NCBI RefSeq assembly: GCF_018122655.1
Contig: NZ_JAGRQC010000001.1
Location: 1-64,000 of the forward strand
Length of the DNA: 64,000 nucleotides
Reading direction: 5' to 3'
Origin: Stakelama marina
Lineage (GTDB): Bacteria > Pseudomonadota > Alphaproteobacteria > Sphingomonadales > Sphingomonadaceae
Positions within the stretch are counted from its first letter, which is position 1; the number at the start of each line of letters is the position of its first letter. The position numbers and the translations under genes were made by a program. Shown here in pieces: positions 19,414-28,743 of this stretch. Under the pieces are notes generated by a model, which made no database searches, was not told the origin of the DNA, and worked only from the letters and a program-made list of their open reading frames with translations.

Positions 19414-20460
19414 ATGGCCGCAAAAAACAGAGAAAATGGGTCGCAGCCGACCATCAATGACGTGGCGCGGATCGCCGGCGTTTCGAAAAAGACGGTCAGC
19501 CGCGTCGTCAACGGCTCGCCGCTTTTGAATGACGATACGCGCAAACGAGTGCAGGAGGTCGTCAAACAGCTTGGGTACGTCCCCAATCCGCAGGCGCGCG
19601 CGCTGGCGCTGCGCCGCAACTTCCTGATCGGGCTGGTCCACGACAATCCGAATGCGCAAACCGTGCTCAAGGTTCAGCAGGGCATCCTCGAAGCGATCCG
19701 CGATACCGAATTCGAACTGGTCGTGCGTCCGGTCGATCGTGGCATGGCAAATATGCTCGAGGATATTCGTCAGTTCCTCGAACGTCAGCGGCTGTTCGGC
19801 GTTGTCCTGATGCCGCCGATTTCGGAAAACGACTCGCTGGCGGAGCTGTGTCGCCAGATTGGGTGCCGCTATGTCCGGATGGGGTCGGCCGAACTCGACG
19901 AGCCGGGAAACATGGTTGCGTCGAACGATCGTGAGGCGGTGCGAGACGCGATAAAATATCTTATAGACCAAGGGCATAGCAGAATAGGTTTCGTGTCCGG
20001 GCCGCACGGATTTCGCTCGGCGATAGAACGTCGCCTGGGTTTCGAGGATGCGCTGGAAGCAGCGGGTATCAAGCAGCCGAGGAGCATGATCGCGGACGGC
20101 AACTATACGTTCGAATCGGGATTGCTTGCCGCGGAACGGCTGCTCGACCTGTCGCCGCGGCCGACGGCGATCTTTGCCAGCAATGACGAGATGGCGACTG
20201 GTGTGCTCCAGGCGGCACGGCGGCGCGGGATGGACGTGCCGACCGATCTGTCGATCGTCGGGTTCGACGATACGCCGATTGCCAGTCACATCTGGCCGCC
20301 GCTTACGACGGTGCGCTGGCCGATTGCCACCATGGCCCGTTCCGCCGCTCTGAAGCTGACGATGAGCGTTACCGAGGGCGAGCAGGAAGTGGACGAGCCG
20401 TCAATGTTCCTTTCGACCCTGATACGGCGCAGTTCGGTCGCTCCGCCGCCACGCGACTGA
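19414..20460 (+). CDS. LacI-family transcriptional regulator of the pectin locus
   Basis: A 348-residue repressor. The N-terminal HTH reads TINDVARIAGVSKKTVSRVV, the standard LacI recognition region, followed by a hinge helix (NPQARALALRRNFLIGLV) and a periplasmic-binding-like core (ASNDEMATGVLQAARRRGMD; DLSIVGFDDTPIA). I chose ATG 19414, which follows GAAGGATGGCGG and gives a normal LacI start. It sits in the middle of the pectin genes and is flanked by copies of a palindromic operator. The effector is probably a uronate intermediate such as 2-keto-3-deoxygluconate; this is inferred. Confidence 0.93.
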   Translation: MAAKNRENGSQPTINDVARIAGVSKKTVSRVVNGSPLLNDDTRKRVQEVVKQLGYVPNPQARALALRRNFLIGLVHDNPNAQTVLKVQQGILEAIRDTEFELVVRPVDRGMANMLEDIRQFLERQRLFGVVLMPPISENDSLAELCRQIGCRYVRMGSAELDEPGNMVASNDREAVRDAIKYLIDQGHSRIGFVSGPHGFRSAIERRLGFEDALEAAGIKQPRSMIADGNYTFESGLLAAERLLDLSPRPTAIFASNDEMATGVLQAARRRGMDVPTDLSIVGFDDTPIASHIWPPLTTVRWPIATMARSAALKLTMSVTEGEQEVDEPSMFLSTLIRRSSVAPPPRD

Positions 20461-20493
20461 AAAACCATTCGCCCCATCCGTGCTGGTCTTGCA

Positions 20494-20515
20494 TTGACAT
20501 CTGACACCGGTTACC
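20494..20515 (+). promoter_or_regulatory. kduI promoter -35 with LacI-type operator copy 3 in the spacer
   Basis: A perfect TTGACA (20494-20499) is followed two bases later by TGACACCGGTTACC (20502-20515). The operator would fill the -35/-10 spacer, a classic place for repression. The -10 about 17 bases downstream is weak. It lies 140 bases upstream of kduI. Confidence 0.65.
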
Positions 20516-20656
20516 CATTCGGTCAGTCGGATAAAAAGGGGCCGACGGGGAGAGGTCTTCGGCTGCCGCCATGTGGCGCATATGGCCGGGAAGGACTGAT
20601 TTCCGGGGCTCACGCGATCGCAGACTTGCGATCCCAATTGCGAAGCAGGAGCAGTC

Positions 20657-21490
20657 ATGTTCGAGAAAACCTATCACGCCACGCATCCCGACATGATGGA
20701 GCGGGTCGAAAACGACGAGCTGCGCGACCGCTATCTGGTCCAGGGCATGTTCGAGGATGGCAAGATCAACCTCAACTATTCGCACAACGAACGTTTCGTG
20801 ATCGGCGGCGCCGTGCCCAAGGGCGGTGCGCTGAAGCTGCCCGACCAGACCGAGCCGGAAAGCGCGAAGGGGCATCCCTTCCTCGAGCGGCGCGAGATGG
20901 GTGTCGTCAATATCGGTCAGCCGGGCACGATCACGGTCGATGGCCAAAGCTTCGACATGCGGAACAAGGATTGTCTCTATATCCCGATGGGGTCGAAGGA
21001 CGTGCAGTTCGGCGGTGACGGCGCGCGCTATTACATCGTGTCGCTGCCCGCGCATAAGGCGTGCGCGCTCAAGAAGATTTCGGTTGCCGAGGCCAATCCG
21101 CTGAAAAAGGGCGGACTGGAAAGCTCGAACGAGCGGACGATCTATCAGCTCGTCATTCCCGGCATCTGCGAAAGCTCGCAGCTGCTGATGGGGCTGACCA
21201 TCCTTCAGCCTGGCAGCGTGTGGAACACCATGCCGCCGCACCTCCATGACCGGCGCAGCGAAATCTACCTCTATTTTGACCTCGACGAGGATGACCGTGT
21301 CTTCCACTATATGGGGCAGCCCGACGAGATGCGGCACATCGTGATGGAGAACGAGCAGGCGGTCATCAGCCCGCCCTGGTCGATCCATATGGGGTCGGGG
21401 ACGCAGGCCTATACCTTCATCTGGGCGATGGGCGGCGAGAATCTCGACTATACCGACATGAACGTCCTCGACATCTGCCAGCTGAAGTAA
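20657..21490 (+). CDS. kduI: 5-dehydro-4-deoxy-D-glucuronate isomerase
   Basis: A 277-residue cytoplasmic enzyme converting 5-keto-4-deoxyuronate to 2,5-diketo-3-deoxygluconate in pectin breakdown. The zinc ligands are visible: [13 protein letters not shown] supplies two His and a Glu, and SPPWSIHMG the third His. The N-terminus ([14 protein letters not shown]) and length are standard for KduI. A GGAGCAGTC site precedes the ATG. It leads an operon with kduD six bases downstream and an esterase, behind an operator-containing promoter. Confidence 0.96.
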   Translation: MFEKTYHATHPDMMERVENDELRDRYLVQGMFEDGKINLNYSHNERFVIGGAVPKGGALKLPDQTEPESAKGHPFLERREMGVVNIGQPGTITVDGQSFDMRNKDCLYIPMGSKDVQFGGDGARYYIVSLPAHKACALKKISVAEANPLKKGGLESSNERTIYQLVIPGICESSQLLMGLTILQPGSVWNTMPPHLHDRRSEIYLYFDLDEDDRVFHYMGQPDEMRHIVMENEQAVISPPWSIHMGSGTQAYTFIWAMGGENLDYTDMNVLDICQLK

Positions 21491-21495
21491 GCGAC

Positions 21496-22251
21496 ATGGC
21501 AAACATGTTCGATCTGACGGGCAAGGTCGCGGTCGTTACCGGCGCGAATACCGGCATCGGCCAGGGAATCGCGCTGGCGCTCGCCGAGGCGGGCGCGGAC
21601 ATCGCCGCGGTCGGCCGGACACCGGCCGAGGACACCGTTGCCCGCGCGCGCGAGTTTGGTCGCAAGGCGGAGATCGTGTCGGCCGACCTGTCGACCATCG
21701 AGCCGGTAGCGCGCGTCGTCGCAGAGGCGGTCGAGAAGCTGGGCGGCTGCGACATCCTGGTCAACAATGCCGGCATCATCCGCCGTAATGACAGTATCGA
21801 TTTCACCGAGGAAGACTGGGACGCGGTCGTCGACACCAACATGAAGAGCGTCTTCTTCCTGTGTCAGGCCGCGGCGCGCCACATGCTCAAACAGGGGCGG
21901 GGCAAGATCATCAACATCGCCTCGCTGCTGAGCTTTCAGGGCGGAATCCGCGTGCCCAGCTATACCGCGTCGAAAAGCGGCGTGGCCGGGCTGACCAAGA
22001 TCCTGGCCAATGAATGGGCGGCGAAGGGGATCAACGTCAACGCGATCGCGCCGGGCTATATCGCCACCAACAATACGCAGGCGCTGCGCGAGGACGCCGA
22101 TCGGTCGAAATCGATCCTCGAACGCATTCCGGCGGGGCGCTGGGGCGATCCGAAGGACATGGGCGGCGCTGCGGTGTTCCTGGCATCGAACGCCTCCGAT
22201 TATGTCGACGGCCATGTGCTGGCGGTCGACGGCGGCTGGCTGGCACGCTGA
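21496..22251 (+). CDS. kduD: 2-deoxy-D-gluconate 3-dehydrogenase (KduD, SDR family)
   Basis: A 251-residue short-chain dehydrogenase that reduces 2,5-diketo-3-deoxygluconate to 2-keto-3-deoxygluconate, the step after KduI. The nucleotide-binding motif is TGANTGIGQGIA, the structural motif is NNAG, and the catalytic pair is YTASK. Its C-terminus (DGHVLAVDGGWLA) matches KduD. It begins six bases after kduI, so the pair is cotranscribed. The next step enzymes (KdgK, KdgA) are not in the window. Confidence 0.95.
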   Translation: MANMFDLTGKVAVVTGANTGIGQGIALALAEAGADIAAVGRTPAEDTVARAREFGRKAEIVSADLSTIEPVARVVAEAVEKLGGCDILVNNAGIIRRNDSIDFTEEDWDAVVDTNMKSVFFLCQAAARHMLKQGRGKIINIASLLSFQGGIRVPSYTASKSGVAGLTKILANEWAAKGINVNAIAPGYIATNNTQALREDADRSKSILERIPAGRWGDPKDMGGAAVFLASNASDYVDGHVLAVDGGWLAR

Positions 22252-22356
22252 CGAAAGGGCGGAGCGGCGTCAGGCGCCGCGACCGCGTCGACAGGGGCAA
22301 TGCGAAGCGACCCGCCGCAAGAAGCGGGTCCGCCTTGCCTTGAAAAGGAGGGGGCT

Positions 22357-23952
22357 ATGGAGACGCGTGGAGCGAAGCATGGCTGGCGGCGACGCGAACT
22401 GATCGGCGCGACCGCCGGGCTGGGCGCGATCGGCGCACTGCCGGGGCTGGCGCGCGCCGCGGGCGGAGACCCGGTCGTCGACGCACCCGGCGGGCGATAT
22501 CGCGGCATGCGCGAAGCCGGCTTGAGCGTCTTTCGCGGAATTCGCTACGGACAGGATACGCGCAGCCGCCGGTTTCAGGCGCCGCTGGCGCCGCAACCCA
22601 ACCGCGACGTCCACGATGCGACCGAATTCGCCGCTTCCTGCCCGCAAACCGGCGACCGGTACGCGAGGCAGAGCGAGGACTGTCTCTTCCTCAACATCTG
22701 GACGCCGGGAGCGGACAGCCGCGCGAAGCGGCCGGTGATGCTCTACATCCATGGCGGCGCCTATTCGTCGGGCAGCGTGATCGATCCGCTCAACTATGGC
22801 GACAAGCTCTCCGCGCATGGCGATGCGGTGGTGGTCACGGTAAACCATCGGCTCAACGCGCTCGGCTATCTCTATCTCGCGCGGCTTGACCCGCATTTCG
22901 CCGATAGCGGCAATGTCGGCCAGCTCGACCTCATTCTCGCGCTCAAATGGGTGCGCGACAACATCGCCGCGTTCGGCGGCGATCCCCACCGCATCCTCGT
23001 CTTTGGCCAGTCGGGCGGCGGCGCGAAGATCGCGACGATGATGGGCATGCCGGCGGCCAAGGGGCTGTTCCAGCGCGCGGCGACGATGAGCGGGCAGCAA
23101 GTGACAGCATCGGGCCCGCTTCACGCGAGCGAAAGGACCCGCTCCTATCTCGACGCCGTGGGGGTGAGCGAGAGCGATCTTTCGCCGCTGCTCGCGATGC
23201 CGGTCGAACGGCTGATCGACGGACTAGGTGCGGTTGACCCGATCCTGGGCGGCCATGTCTATTTCGGGCCGGTGCTCGACATGAAATGGCTGACGCGGCA
23301 CCCGTTCTGGCCCGACGCCAATCCTCAGTCGAACGCGATACCCATGATCCTGGGCAATACGCATGACGAGACGCGGGCGTTCATTCCGCCGGACAGCAAG
23401 CGGGTCCGCGGATTGACGTGGGAAAACCTGCCCGCGCGCATGGCGCCCGAGTTGCGCATCGACATCCTGCCCGAATGGGTCGTCGCGCAGTATCGCGGTC
23501 ATTTTCCGCAGATGTCGCCTACCGACGTCTTTTACGCGGCAACGACTGCGGGGCGAAGCTGGCGCGGGCAGATTATCGAGGCCGATAGGCGCGCCGAAGC
23601 GGGTGCCCCGACCTGGGTATATCAGCTCGATTTCCAATCTCCGATCGAACCGAATCGGGGTGCGCCCCATATGCTCGACATTCCCTTGGTATTCGGCACG
23701 CTTGATGCGCCGGGTTCGATTACCGGCACGGGGGAGGGCGCGCGGCGCGTCAGCCGCCAGATGATGGACGCCTTCCTTGCCTGCGCGCGGACGGGCGCCC
23801 CCAATCACGCCGGACTGGCGCGCTGGCAAGGCTATACGTTGCCGAACCGCGAAACGATGATTTTCGACGTAAATTCAAAGCTTAGCGATGATCCGCGCCG
23901 CTGGCAGCGCGAGTTGTTTGCGCGCGTGCCCTACATCCAGCCAGGGACCTGA
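22357..23952 (+). CDS. type B carboxylesterase, exported
   Basis: A 531-residue alpha/beta hydrolase of the carboxylesterase family. A Tat-like signal (GWRRRELIGATAGLGAIG) leads, the nucleophile elbow is GQSGGG, the oxyanion region is YIHGGAY, and the late GAPHMLDIPLVFG holds the likely catalytic His. The start ATG 22357 follows AAAAGGAGG. As the third gene of the kduI-kduD operon it may remove acetyl, methyl or feruloyl groups from pectin side chains outside the cytoplasm. The exact ester is not readable from sequence. Confidence 0.85.
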   Translation: METRGAKHGWRRRELIGATAGLGAIGALPGLARAAGGDPVVDAPGGRYRGMREAGLSVFRGIRYGQDTRSRRFQAPLAPQPNRDVHDATEFAASCPQTGDRYARQSEDCLFLNIWTPGADSRAKRPVMLYIHGGAYSSGSVIDPLNYGDKLSAHGDAVVVTVNHRLNALGYLYLARLDPHFADSGNVGQLDLILALKWVRDNIAAFGGDPHRILVFGQSGGGAKIATMMGMPAAKGLFQRAATMSGQQVTASGPLHASERTRSYLDAVGVSESDLSPLLAMPVERLIDGLGAVDPILGGHVYFGPVLDMKWLTRHPFWPDANPQSNAIPMILGNTHDETRAFIPPDSKRVRGLTWENLPARMAPELRIDILPEWVVAQYRGHFPQMSPTDVFYAATTAGRSWRGQIIEADRRAEAGAPTWVYQLDFQSPIEPNRGAPHMLDIPLVFGTLDAPGSITGTGEGARRVSRQMMDAFLACARTGAPNHAGLARWQGYTLPNRETMIFDVNSKLSDDPRRWQRELFARVPYIQPGT

Positions 23953-24017
23953 AAGCCACACCGGCAAAGGAGTTGGAGCGAGCGCTTGACAAGCAAAATA
24001 TCTGTCATCAGTGTTGA

Positions 24018-24031
24018 TGACACCGGTTACT
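24018..24031 (+). promoter_or_regulatory. LacI-type operator copy 4 (TonB receptor, distal)
   Basis: TGACACCGGTTACT, differing from copies 1 and 3 only in the last base. It lies 27 bases after a TTGACA -35 element, near the expected transcription start. Confidence 0.65.
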
Positions 24032-24155
24032 TAAAGGCGGTCAGGCCGTAATCACCGGACGATAAGAACGACAATAGCCGCAAAAACGCGGTGGTAAGGA
24101 GAGGAGACTTGGCCGAATCGCCGTGATTCGATCCCAATTCTCCGAAAACATCACC

Positions 24156-24174
24156 GGGTTGCACCGTGCAACCC
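24156..24174. promoter_or_regulatory. perfect inverted repeat, candidate operator for a second regulator
   Basis: GGGTTGCAC, a central C, then GTGCAACCC. The symmetry is exact and the sequence is unlike the LacI-type operator of this locus. It lies 70 bases upstream of the TonB receptor start. Confidence 0.5.
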
Positions 24175-24180
24175 ATCGAT

Positions 24181-24194
24181 AGAAACCGGTGTCA
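24181..24194 (-). promoter_or_regulatory. LacI-type operator copy 5 (TonB receptor, proximal)
   Basis: AGAAACCGGTGTCA, containing the exact half ACCGGTGTCA. It is about 160 bases downstream of copy 4, which would allow a DNA loop by a tetrameric or paired repressor. Confidence 0.6.
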
Positions 24195-24243
24195 TGCCGG
24201 ATAGCCCGGGAAAATCGGGCCGGAGAAAAAGGGAGACGGATAC

Positions 24244-27042
24244 ATGCGGGGTTTGCGGGGATCGAGAGGGAAGAAGGCGATTTCGGCGCGGCTGCTTTGC
24301 GCCGCATCGGTGATCGTTCTGGCCACGGGCACTGCGCAGGCGCAGAACAGTGGCGATCAAAACGGCGTCAATCCGGGCGCGCCGGCGCCATATCAGCAGC
24401 AGAACGGGCCGACGGTCGGCGATCAGTCCGAAGGCGGCGAGATCGTCGTCACCGGGTATCGCGCATCGCTCGACGCGGCGCTCAACCTGAAGCGTGAATC
24501 GAATTCGGCAGTCGATGCGATCGTGGCCGAAGATATTGCGAAATTTCCCGATCAGAACCTTGCCGAATCATTGCAGCGCATTCCCGGCATTGCGATCGAA
24601 CGCGACGCGGGCGAGGGGCGTGCGATCACCGTCCGCGGACTTGGTGCGCAGTTCACACGCGTTCGTGTGAACGGGATGGAAACGATCGCGACGTCGACCG
24701 ACGGTGCGTCGGCCAATCGCGACCGCGCATTCGATTTCAATATTTTCGCCTCGGAGCTGTTTTCCTCGATCGTCGTTCACAAGACCGCCGAGGCGGCAAT
24801 CGACGAAGGTTCGCTGGGCGCGGTAGTCGATCTCAACACGGGCAACCCGCTCGCTTACGGATCGGGCGTGACGGTGACGGCCAGCGCACAGGCGCGATAT
24901 AACGACCTGAACAACAATGTCGGGCCGCGACTGGCCGGCCTGCTGGGATGGGTCAACAGCGACGAAACATTCGGTGTTTCGGCGTCTGTCGCCTATTCCA
25001 AGTACAAGACCGCCGAATTGGGGAATAATTCGGTTCGCTGGGCACAGGCTGATTTCCGCTCGGTCGATGGCGTGGATTGCACGGCCAATCCTGGCGACGC
25101 AGGCTGCGCGGAGGTTTCCAATGCGTTTCACCCCCGCATCCCCAGATACGGGCTTGTGTCGCATGACCGCGAACGTCTCGGCGCGACGGCTTCGCTGCAA
25201 TGGGAACCGACCGATCGGACTTCGGTTTCGATCGACGGCCTGTTCTCCGATTTCAAGGAAAACCGCGATGAGCACTGGGGCGAGGTCCTGCTGCGCAGCA
25301 ACGAGGACGGGATAGACCTGTCGAACTATACGATCGACAGCGACAACAACATCATCTCGGCCGACCTCAACAACGTCTATGTCCGGACCGAACGCTATCA
25401 CCGCGAGAGCGAGACCAAATTCTATCAGATCTCGGGCAAGCTGAAACAGGCGTTCAGCGATGTCTTCAGCGCGACCGTGCGTGGCGGGTTCTCGCGATCG
25501 GATGCCGATATTCCAGTCGAAACTTCGCTGATGTTCGATAATCGCGATGCTACGGGGTATAGTTACGATTATACCAACATGAAGACGCCGGTCCTGACCT
25601 TCGGGTCGGAAATCACCGATCCCGGCGCGTTCCAGTTCGCCGAATTCCGGGATCGCCCGTCATCGGTCACCAACAAGTTCCGCACGGCTGCGCTGGACCT
25701 GAAATGGGACGTCACCGACGATTTCACGCTGACCGGCGGTCCGTTCTATCGGCGGTTCGACTTCGATACCGTCGGGTATCGGCGCGACAGCAAATATTGC
25801 AGCGCGTTCACCTGCGCACCCGGTCAATATGGCGCGCCGGTGACCGATGCGCTGTCCGACATCTTTCATCTCGGTAATGCTGGGCAGCCGTCGGGCAACA
25901 CCAATGCCTGGGTCGAACCCAACCTTCAGGCGGGAACTGCCTTTCTCGACCTCTACAACCGTCCTGCGGTGTTGAAGGAGGGCGACCAGCGCTCGGTTAG
26001 CGAAAAGGACAGTGGCGGGTGGTTCCAGGCCGATTTCGAAACCTATGTCTTCGGGCTGCGACTGACCGGTAACGCCGGAGTCCGCTATGCGCACACGGCG
26101 CAGACATCGCAGGGTTTCGTCAGCGGTTCCTACGTATCGGTGTCGCGCGGCTATGACGACTGGCTGCCGGCGATGAACCTCAACCTGCATCCGACCAAGA
26201 ATGTGATTATCCGAGGCGCCATCGCGAAGGTGATGACTCGCCCGTCGCTCGGAGCGCTTACGCCGGGCGGTTCGGTCGATGAATTCAACTTTCGCATCTC
26301 ATCGGGCAATCCTTTCATCGATCCGTACCGGGCGACGAACTACGACGCGGCGGTCGAATGGTATTTCGCGCCGGGGGCGCTGGCGTCCGTTGCGTTGTTC
26401 AAGAAGGATATCGTCAGCTTCCCGTTGGGAAGCACCCGCGAAGGAACCTATGCGTCGAGCGGGCTCCCTACCTCGATCCTGACGCCTGGCACGCCGGTCT
26501 ATGACGCGATCGTCAATGGTGCCAAGCCGAACCGCGAATTCGAGTTCAAGACCACGATCAACGGCCCGGGCGCGAGCCTGAAGGGTATGGAGATCGCGCT
26601 TAATCTTCCCTTCTCGGTATTTTCGGACTCGCTCAGGTCGTTCGGCGTGCTGGGTAACCTGACGCTGGTCGACAGCAAGGTCGATTATACGGTCAACAAG
26701 CAGGTTTATACCCGCCCGCTGCTCGGCCTGTCGAAGCGGTCGGCGAACGGAACCATCTATTATGACGACGGCAAGTTCTCGATCCGTATTTCGGGTGCCT
26801 ATCGGAGCGGATATCTGACCAGTACCAGTAACAACAAGAATATCTTCGATGGATATGGCAGTTCGTTCAATCTCGATGCGGCGATCCGCTATGAACTGAC
26901 CGATCAGATCGAGCTTTCGCTCGACGGAACCAACCTGACCGATGATTATCGCTACCGCTTCGTCGACGACTTTGCCCGGCGAAATTACGAATATAACCAT
27001 TTCGGTCGGGTCATCATGGCTGGTGTTCGGTTCAAGCTGTGA
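24244..27042 (+). CDS. TonB-dependent outer membrane receptor (oligosaccharide type)
   Basis: A 932-residue outer membrane transporter of the Caulobacter/Xanthomonas group. After the signal peptide (ending near GTAQAQ) come a likely TonB box region (GGEIVVTGYRASLDAAL), the plug (IAKFPDQNLAESLQRIPGIA; ITVRGLGAQFTRVRVNGME) and the beta barrel ending in FGRVIMAGVRFKL with a terminal hydrophobic residue. It likely imports pectin oligosaccharides into the periplasm for GH43 and esterases encoded downstream. Two operator copies flank its leader. The substrate is inferred from context. Confidence 0.94.
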   Translation: MRGLRGSRGKKAISARLLCAASVIVLATGTAQAQNSGDQNGVNPGAPAPYQQQNGPTVGDQSEGGEIVVTGYRASLDAALNLKRESNSAVDAIVAEDIAKFPDQNLAESLQRIPGIAIERDAGEGRAITVRGLGAQFTRVRVNGMETIATSTDGASANRDRAFDFNIFASELFSSIVVHKTAEAAIDEGSLGAVVDLNTGNPLAYGSGVTVTASAQARYNDLNNNVGPRLAGLLGWVNSDETFGVSASVAYSKYKTAELGNNSVRWAQADFRSVDGVDCTANPGDAGCAEVSNAFHPRIPRYGLVSHDRERLGATASLQWEPTDRTSVSIDGLFSDFKENRDEHWGEVLLRSNEDGIDLSNYTIDSDNNIISADLNNVYVRTERYHRESETKFYQISGKLKQAFSDVFSATVRGGFSRSDADIPVETSLMFDNRDATGYSYDYTNMKTPVLTFGSEITDPGAFQFAEFRDRPSSVTNKFRTAALDLKWDVTDDFTLTGGPFYRRFDFDTVGYRRDSKYCSAFTCAPGQYGAPVTDALSDIFHLGNAGQPSGNTNAWVEPNLQAGTAFLDLYNRPAVLKEGDQRSVSEKDSGGWFQADFETYVFGLRLTGNAGVRYAHTAQTSQGFVSGSYVSVSRGYDDWLPAMNLNLHPTKNVIIRGAIAKVMTRPSLGALTPGGSVDEFNFRISSGNPFIDPYRATNYDAAVEWYFAPGALASVALFKKDIVSFPLGSTREGTYASSGLPTSILTPGTPVYDAIVNGAKPNREFEFKTTINGPGASLKGMEIALNLPFSVFSDSLRSFGVLGNLTLVDSKVDYTVNKQVYTRPLLGLSKRSANGTIYYDDGKFSIRISGAYRSGYLTSTSNNKNIFDGYGSSFNLDAAIRYELTDQIELSLDGTNLTDDYRYRFVDDFARRNYEYNHFGRVIMAGVRFKL

Positions 27043-27073
27043 TCGCTGGTCGCAACTGACTTTCCCCACCTCG

Positions 27074-27109
27074 TGGCTGGCGCGACTCCTGTTGCGCCAG
27101 CCATATTTT
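27074..27109 (+). terminator. intercistronic hairpin after the TonB receptor gene
   Basis: TGGCTGGCGC (27074-27083) pairs perfectly with GCGCCAGCCA (27094-27103), followed by TATTTTA. It lies between the receptor and GH43 genes, just before the GH43 ribosome binding site, so it probably attenuates expression of the downstream enzymes. Confidence 0.6.
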
Positions 27110-27123
27110 ACAAGGAGTCAGCG

Positions 27124-28743
27124 ATGTTCGATCGAAGGACCGGGTTGAAGGCTGTGGCGGCTGCCGGGCTGCTCGGTACGGTTCCGAAAATCGCACTGGG
27201 GCAGGGCGCGCGCGCAAGTTCGTCGCTCGACCCCTATGCCGGTATGAAATGGGGTGAGGGGTTCGAAAGTCAGCGCAAAGCCGATCTCGGCAACGGCGCC
27301 TTTCTCAATCCCATATTCGCAGGCGATCATCCCGATCCGACGATCCTCCGCGACGGTGACGATTACTACCTGACCTTTTCCAGCTTCGACGCTTATCCCG
27401 GGATCGTCATCTGGCACAGCCGCGACCTGGTGAACTGGCGTCCGGTTACCGCAGCACTGACCACGCCGATCGGTTCGGTCTGGGCGCCCGAACTGGTGAA
27501 GCATGGCGGGCGCTATTTCGTGTATATTCCCGCGCGCACGCCGACGAAGAAATCGATCTACGTCATTCACGCCAAGAATATTGACGGTCCGTGGTCGGAG
27601 CCGATCGACCTTGGCCTTCCCGACCATATCGATCCCGGCCATGCCGTGGCGGAGGACGGTACGCGATACCTCTTCCTATCGGGCGGGGACCGGGTGAAGC
27701 TGACGCCCGACGGGCTTCGCACCGCCGGACCGGTCGAGCATGTCTACGACCCGTGGCATTATCCCAAGGATTGGGTCGTAGAGACGTTCGCACCGGAAGG
27801 CCCCAAGATTACGCGGCGCGGCGATTATTATTACATGACGCTCGCAGTGGGCGGCACGGCGGGGCCGCCAACCGGACACATGGTCATCATGGCTCGATCC
27901 AGAACGCTTGACGGGCCGTGGGAAAACGATCCGGAAAACCCGGTCGTTCACACCAAGAGCGTTACGGAGAAATGGTGGTCGCGTGGTCATGCCACGCCTT
28001 TCGAAGGTCCCGGCGGCCAGTGGTGGATGGTCTATCACGGATATGAAAATGGCTATTGGACCCTGGGCCGTCAGGCACTGTTGCAACCGTTCGAATGGAG
28101 CGCGGACGGGTGGGCGAGGCCGGTCGGCGGCGATCTTTCGACGCCATTGGAAAAGCCGCTCGATCTCGGCGAGTTGCCGACGGGAATGCCGCTCAGCGAC
28201 GATTTTTCGACCGACAAGTTCGGCATCCAATGGTCCTTCTACGATCCCGGCCCTGACGAGAAGGCGCGGGTTCAGCGGGCGAATGGGGTGATGCGGGTTC
28301 GCGGCAAGGGCGCGACGCCGTCGGATTGCTCCCCGATCACCTGTATCTGCGGCGATCACGCCTATCGGATCGAAGTCGATGTCGGGATCGATCCCGGCGC
28401 CGAGGGGGGATTGCTGCTCTATTATAATCGCCGGCTCTATGCCGGACTGGGACTCAACGCGAAGGGGCTGATGATGCACCGCTATGGCTTGCAGCGACAG
28501 ACTGGCAAGCCGCCCGAGATCGGGCGTCGAATGCGCGTCGCCATCGAGAATGATCGCAACATCGTGACGATGTACACCAGCGCCGACAGCGGCCGGAATT
28601 GGGACAAGTTCGACGTCCAGATGGAAGTGTCGGGGTACAACCACAACACGGCCTATGATTTCCTCAGCCTGCGCCCCGCGCTCTATTCGGCAGGCGATGG
28701 CGAGGTTCGCTTTTCCAACTTCACCTACAGGGCGCTCTCATGA
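27124..28743 (+). CDS. glycoside hydrolase family 43 protein
   Basis: A 539-residue exported enzyme, probably an arabinofuranosidase, arabinanase or xylosidase trimming pectin side chains. The signal peptide reads GLKAVAAAGLLGTVPKIALG. The five-bladed propeller residues are visible: DHPDPTILRDGDDYYLTF (first Asp), HIDPGHAVAEDG (second Asp) and FAPEGPKITRRGDYYYM (Glu). A C-terminal beta-sandwich of about 190 residues follows, as in two-domain GH43 enzymes. ATG 27124 follows AAGGAG. Its stop overlaps the next ATG (ATGA). Confidence 0.92.
   Translation: MFDRRTGLKAVAAAGLLGTVPKIALGQGARASSSLDPYAGMKWGEGFESQRKADLGNGAFLNPIFAGDHPDPTILRDGDDYYLTFSSFDAYPGIVIWHSRDLVNWRPVTAALTTPIGSVWAPELVKHGGRYFVYIPARTPTKKSIYVIHAKNIDGPWSEPIDLGLPDHIDPGHAVAEDGTRYLFLSGGDRVKLTPDGLRTAGPVEHVYDPWHYPKDWVVETFAPEGPKITRRGDYYYMTLAVGGTAGPPTGHMVIMARSRTLDGPWENDPENPVVHTKSVTEKWWSRGHATPFEGPGGQWWMVYHGYENGYWTLGRQALLQPFEWSADGWARPVGGDLSTPLEKPLDLGELPTGMPLSDDFSTDKFGIQWSFYDPGPDEKARVQRANGVMRVRGKGATPSDCSPITCICGDHAYRIEVDVGIDPGAEGGLLLYYNRRLYAGLGLNAKGLMMHRYGLQRQTGKPPEIGRRMRVAIENDRNIVTMYTSADSGRNWDKFDVQMEVSGYNHNTAYDFLSLRPALYSAGDGEVRFSNFTYRALS

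Larger units (their letters stand above)
23953..24243 (+). promoter_or_regulatory. 291-base regulatory region upstream of the TonB receptor
   Basis: Contents in order: a perfect -35 TTGACA (23986-23991); an inverted repeat TGTCATCA/TGATGACA (24003-24010 and 24015-24022); a LacI-type operator TGACACCGGTTACT (24018-24031); a separate perfect 9-bp inverted repeat with a single central base (24156-24174); a second, reversed operator (24181-24194). The ATG of the receptor follows at 24244 behind GGGAGA. No gene lies in the gap. Confidence 0.6.
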
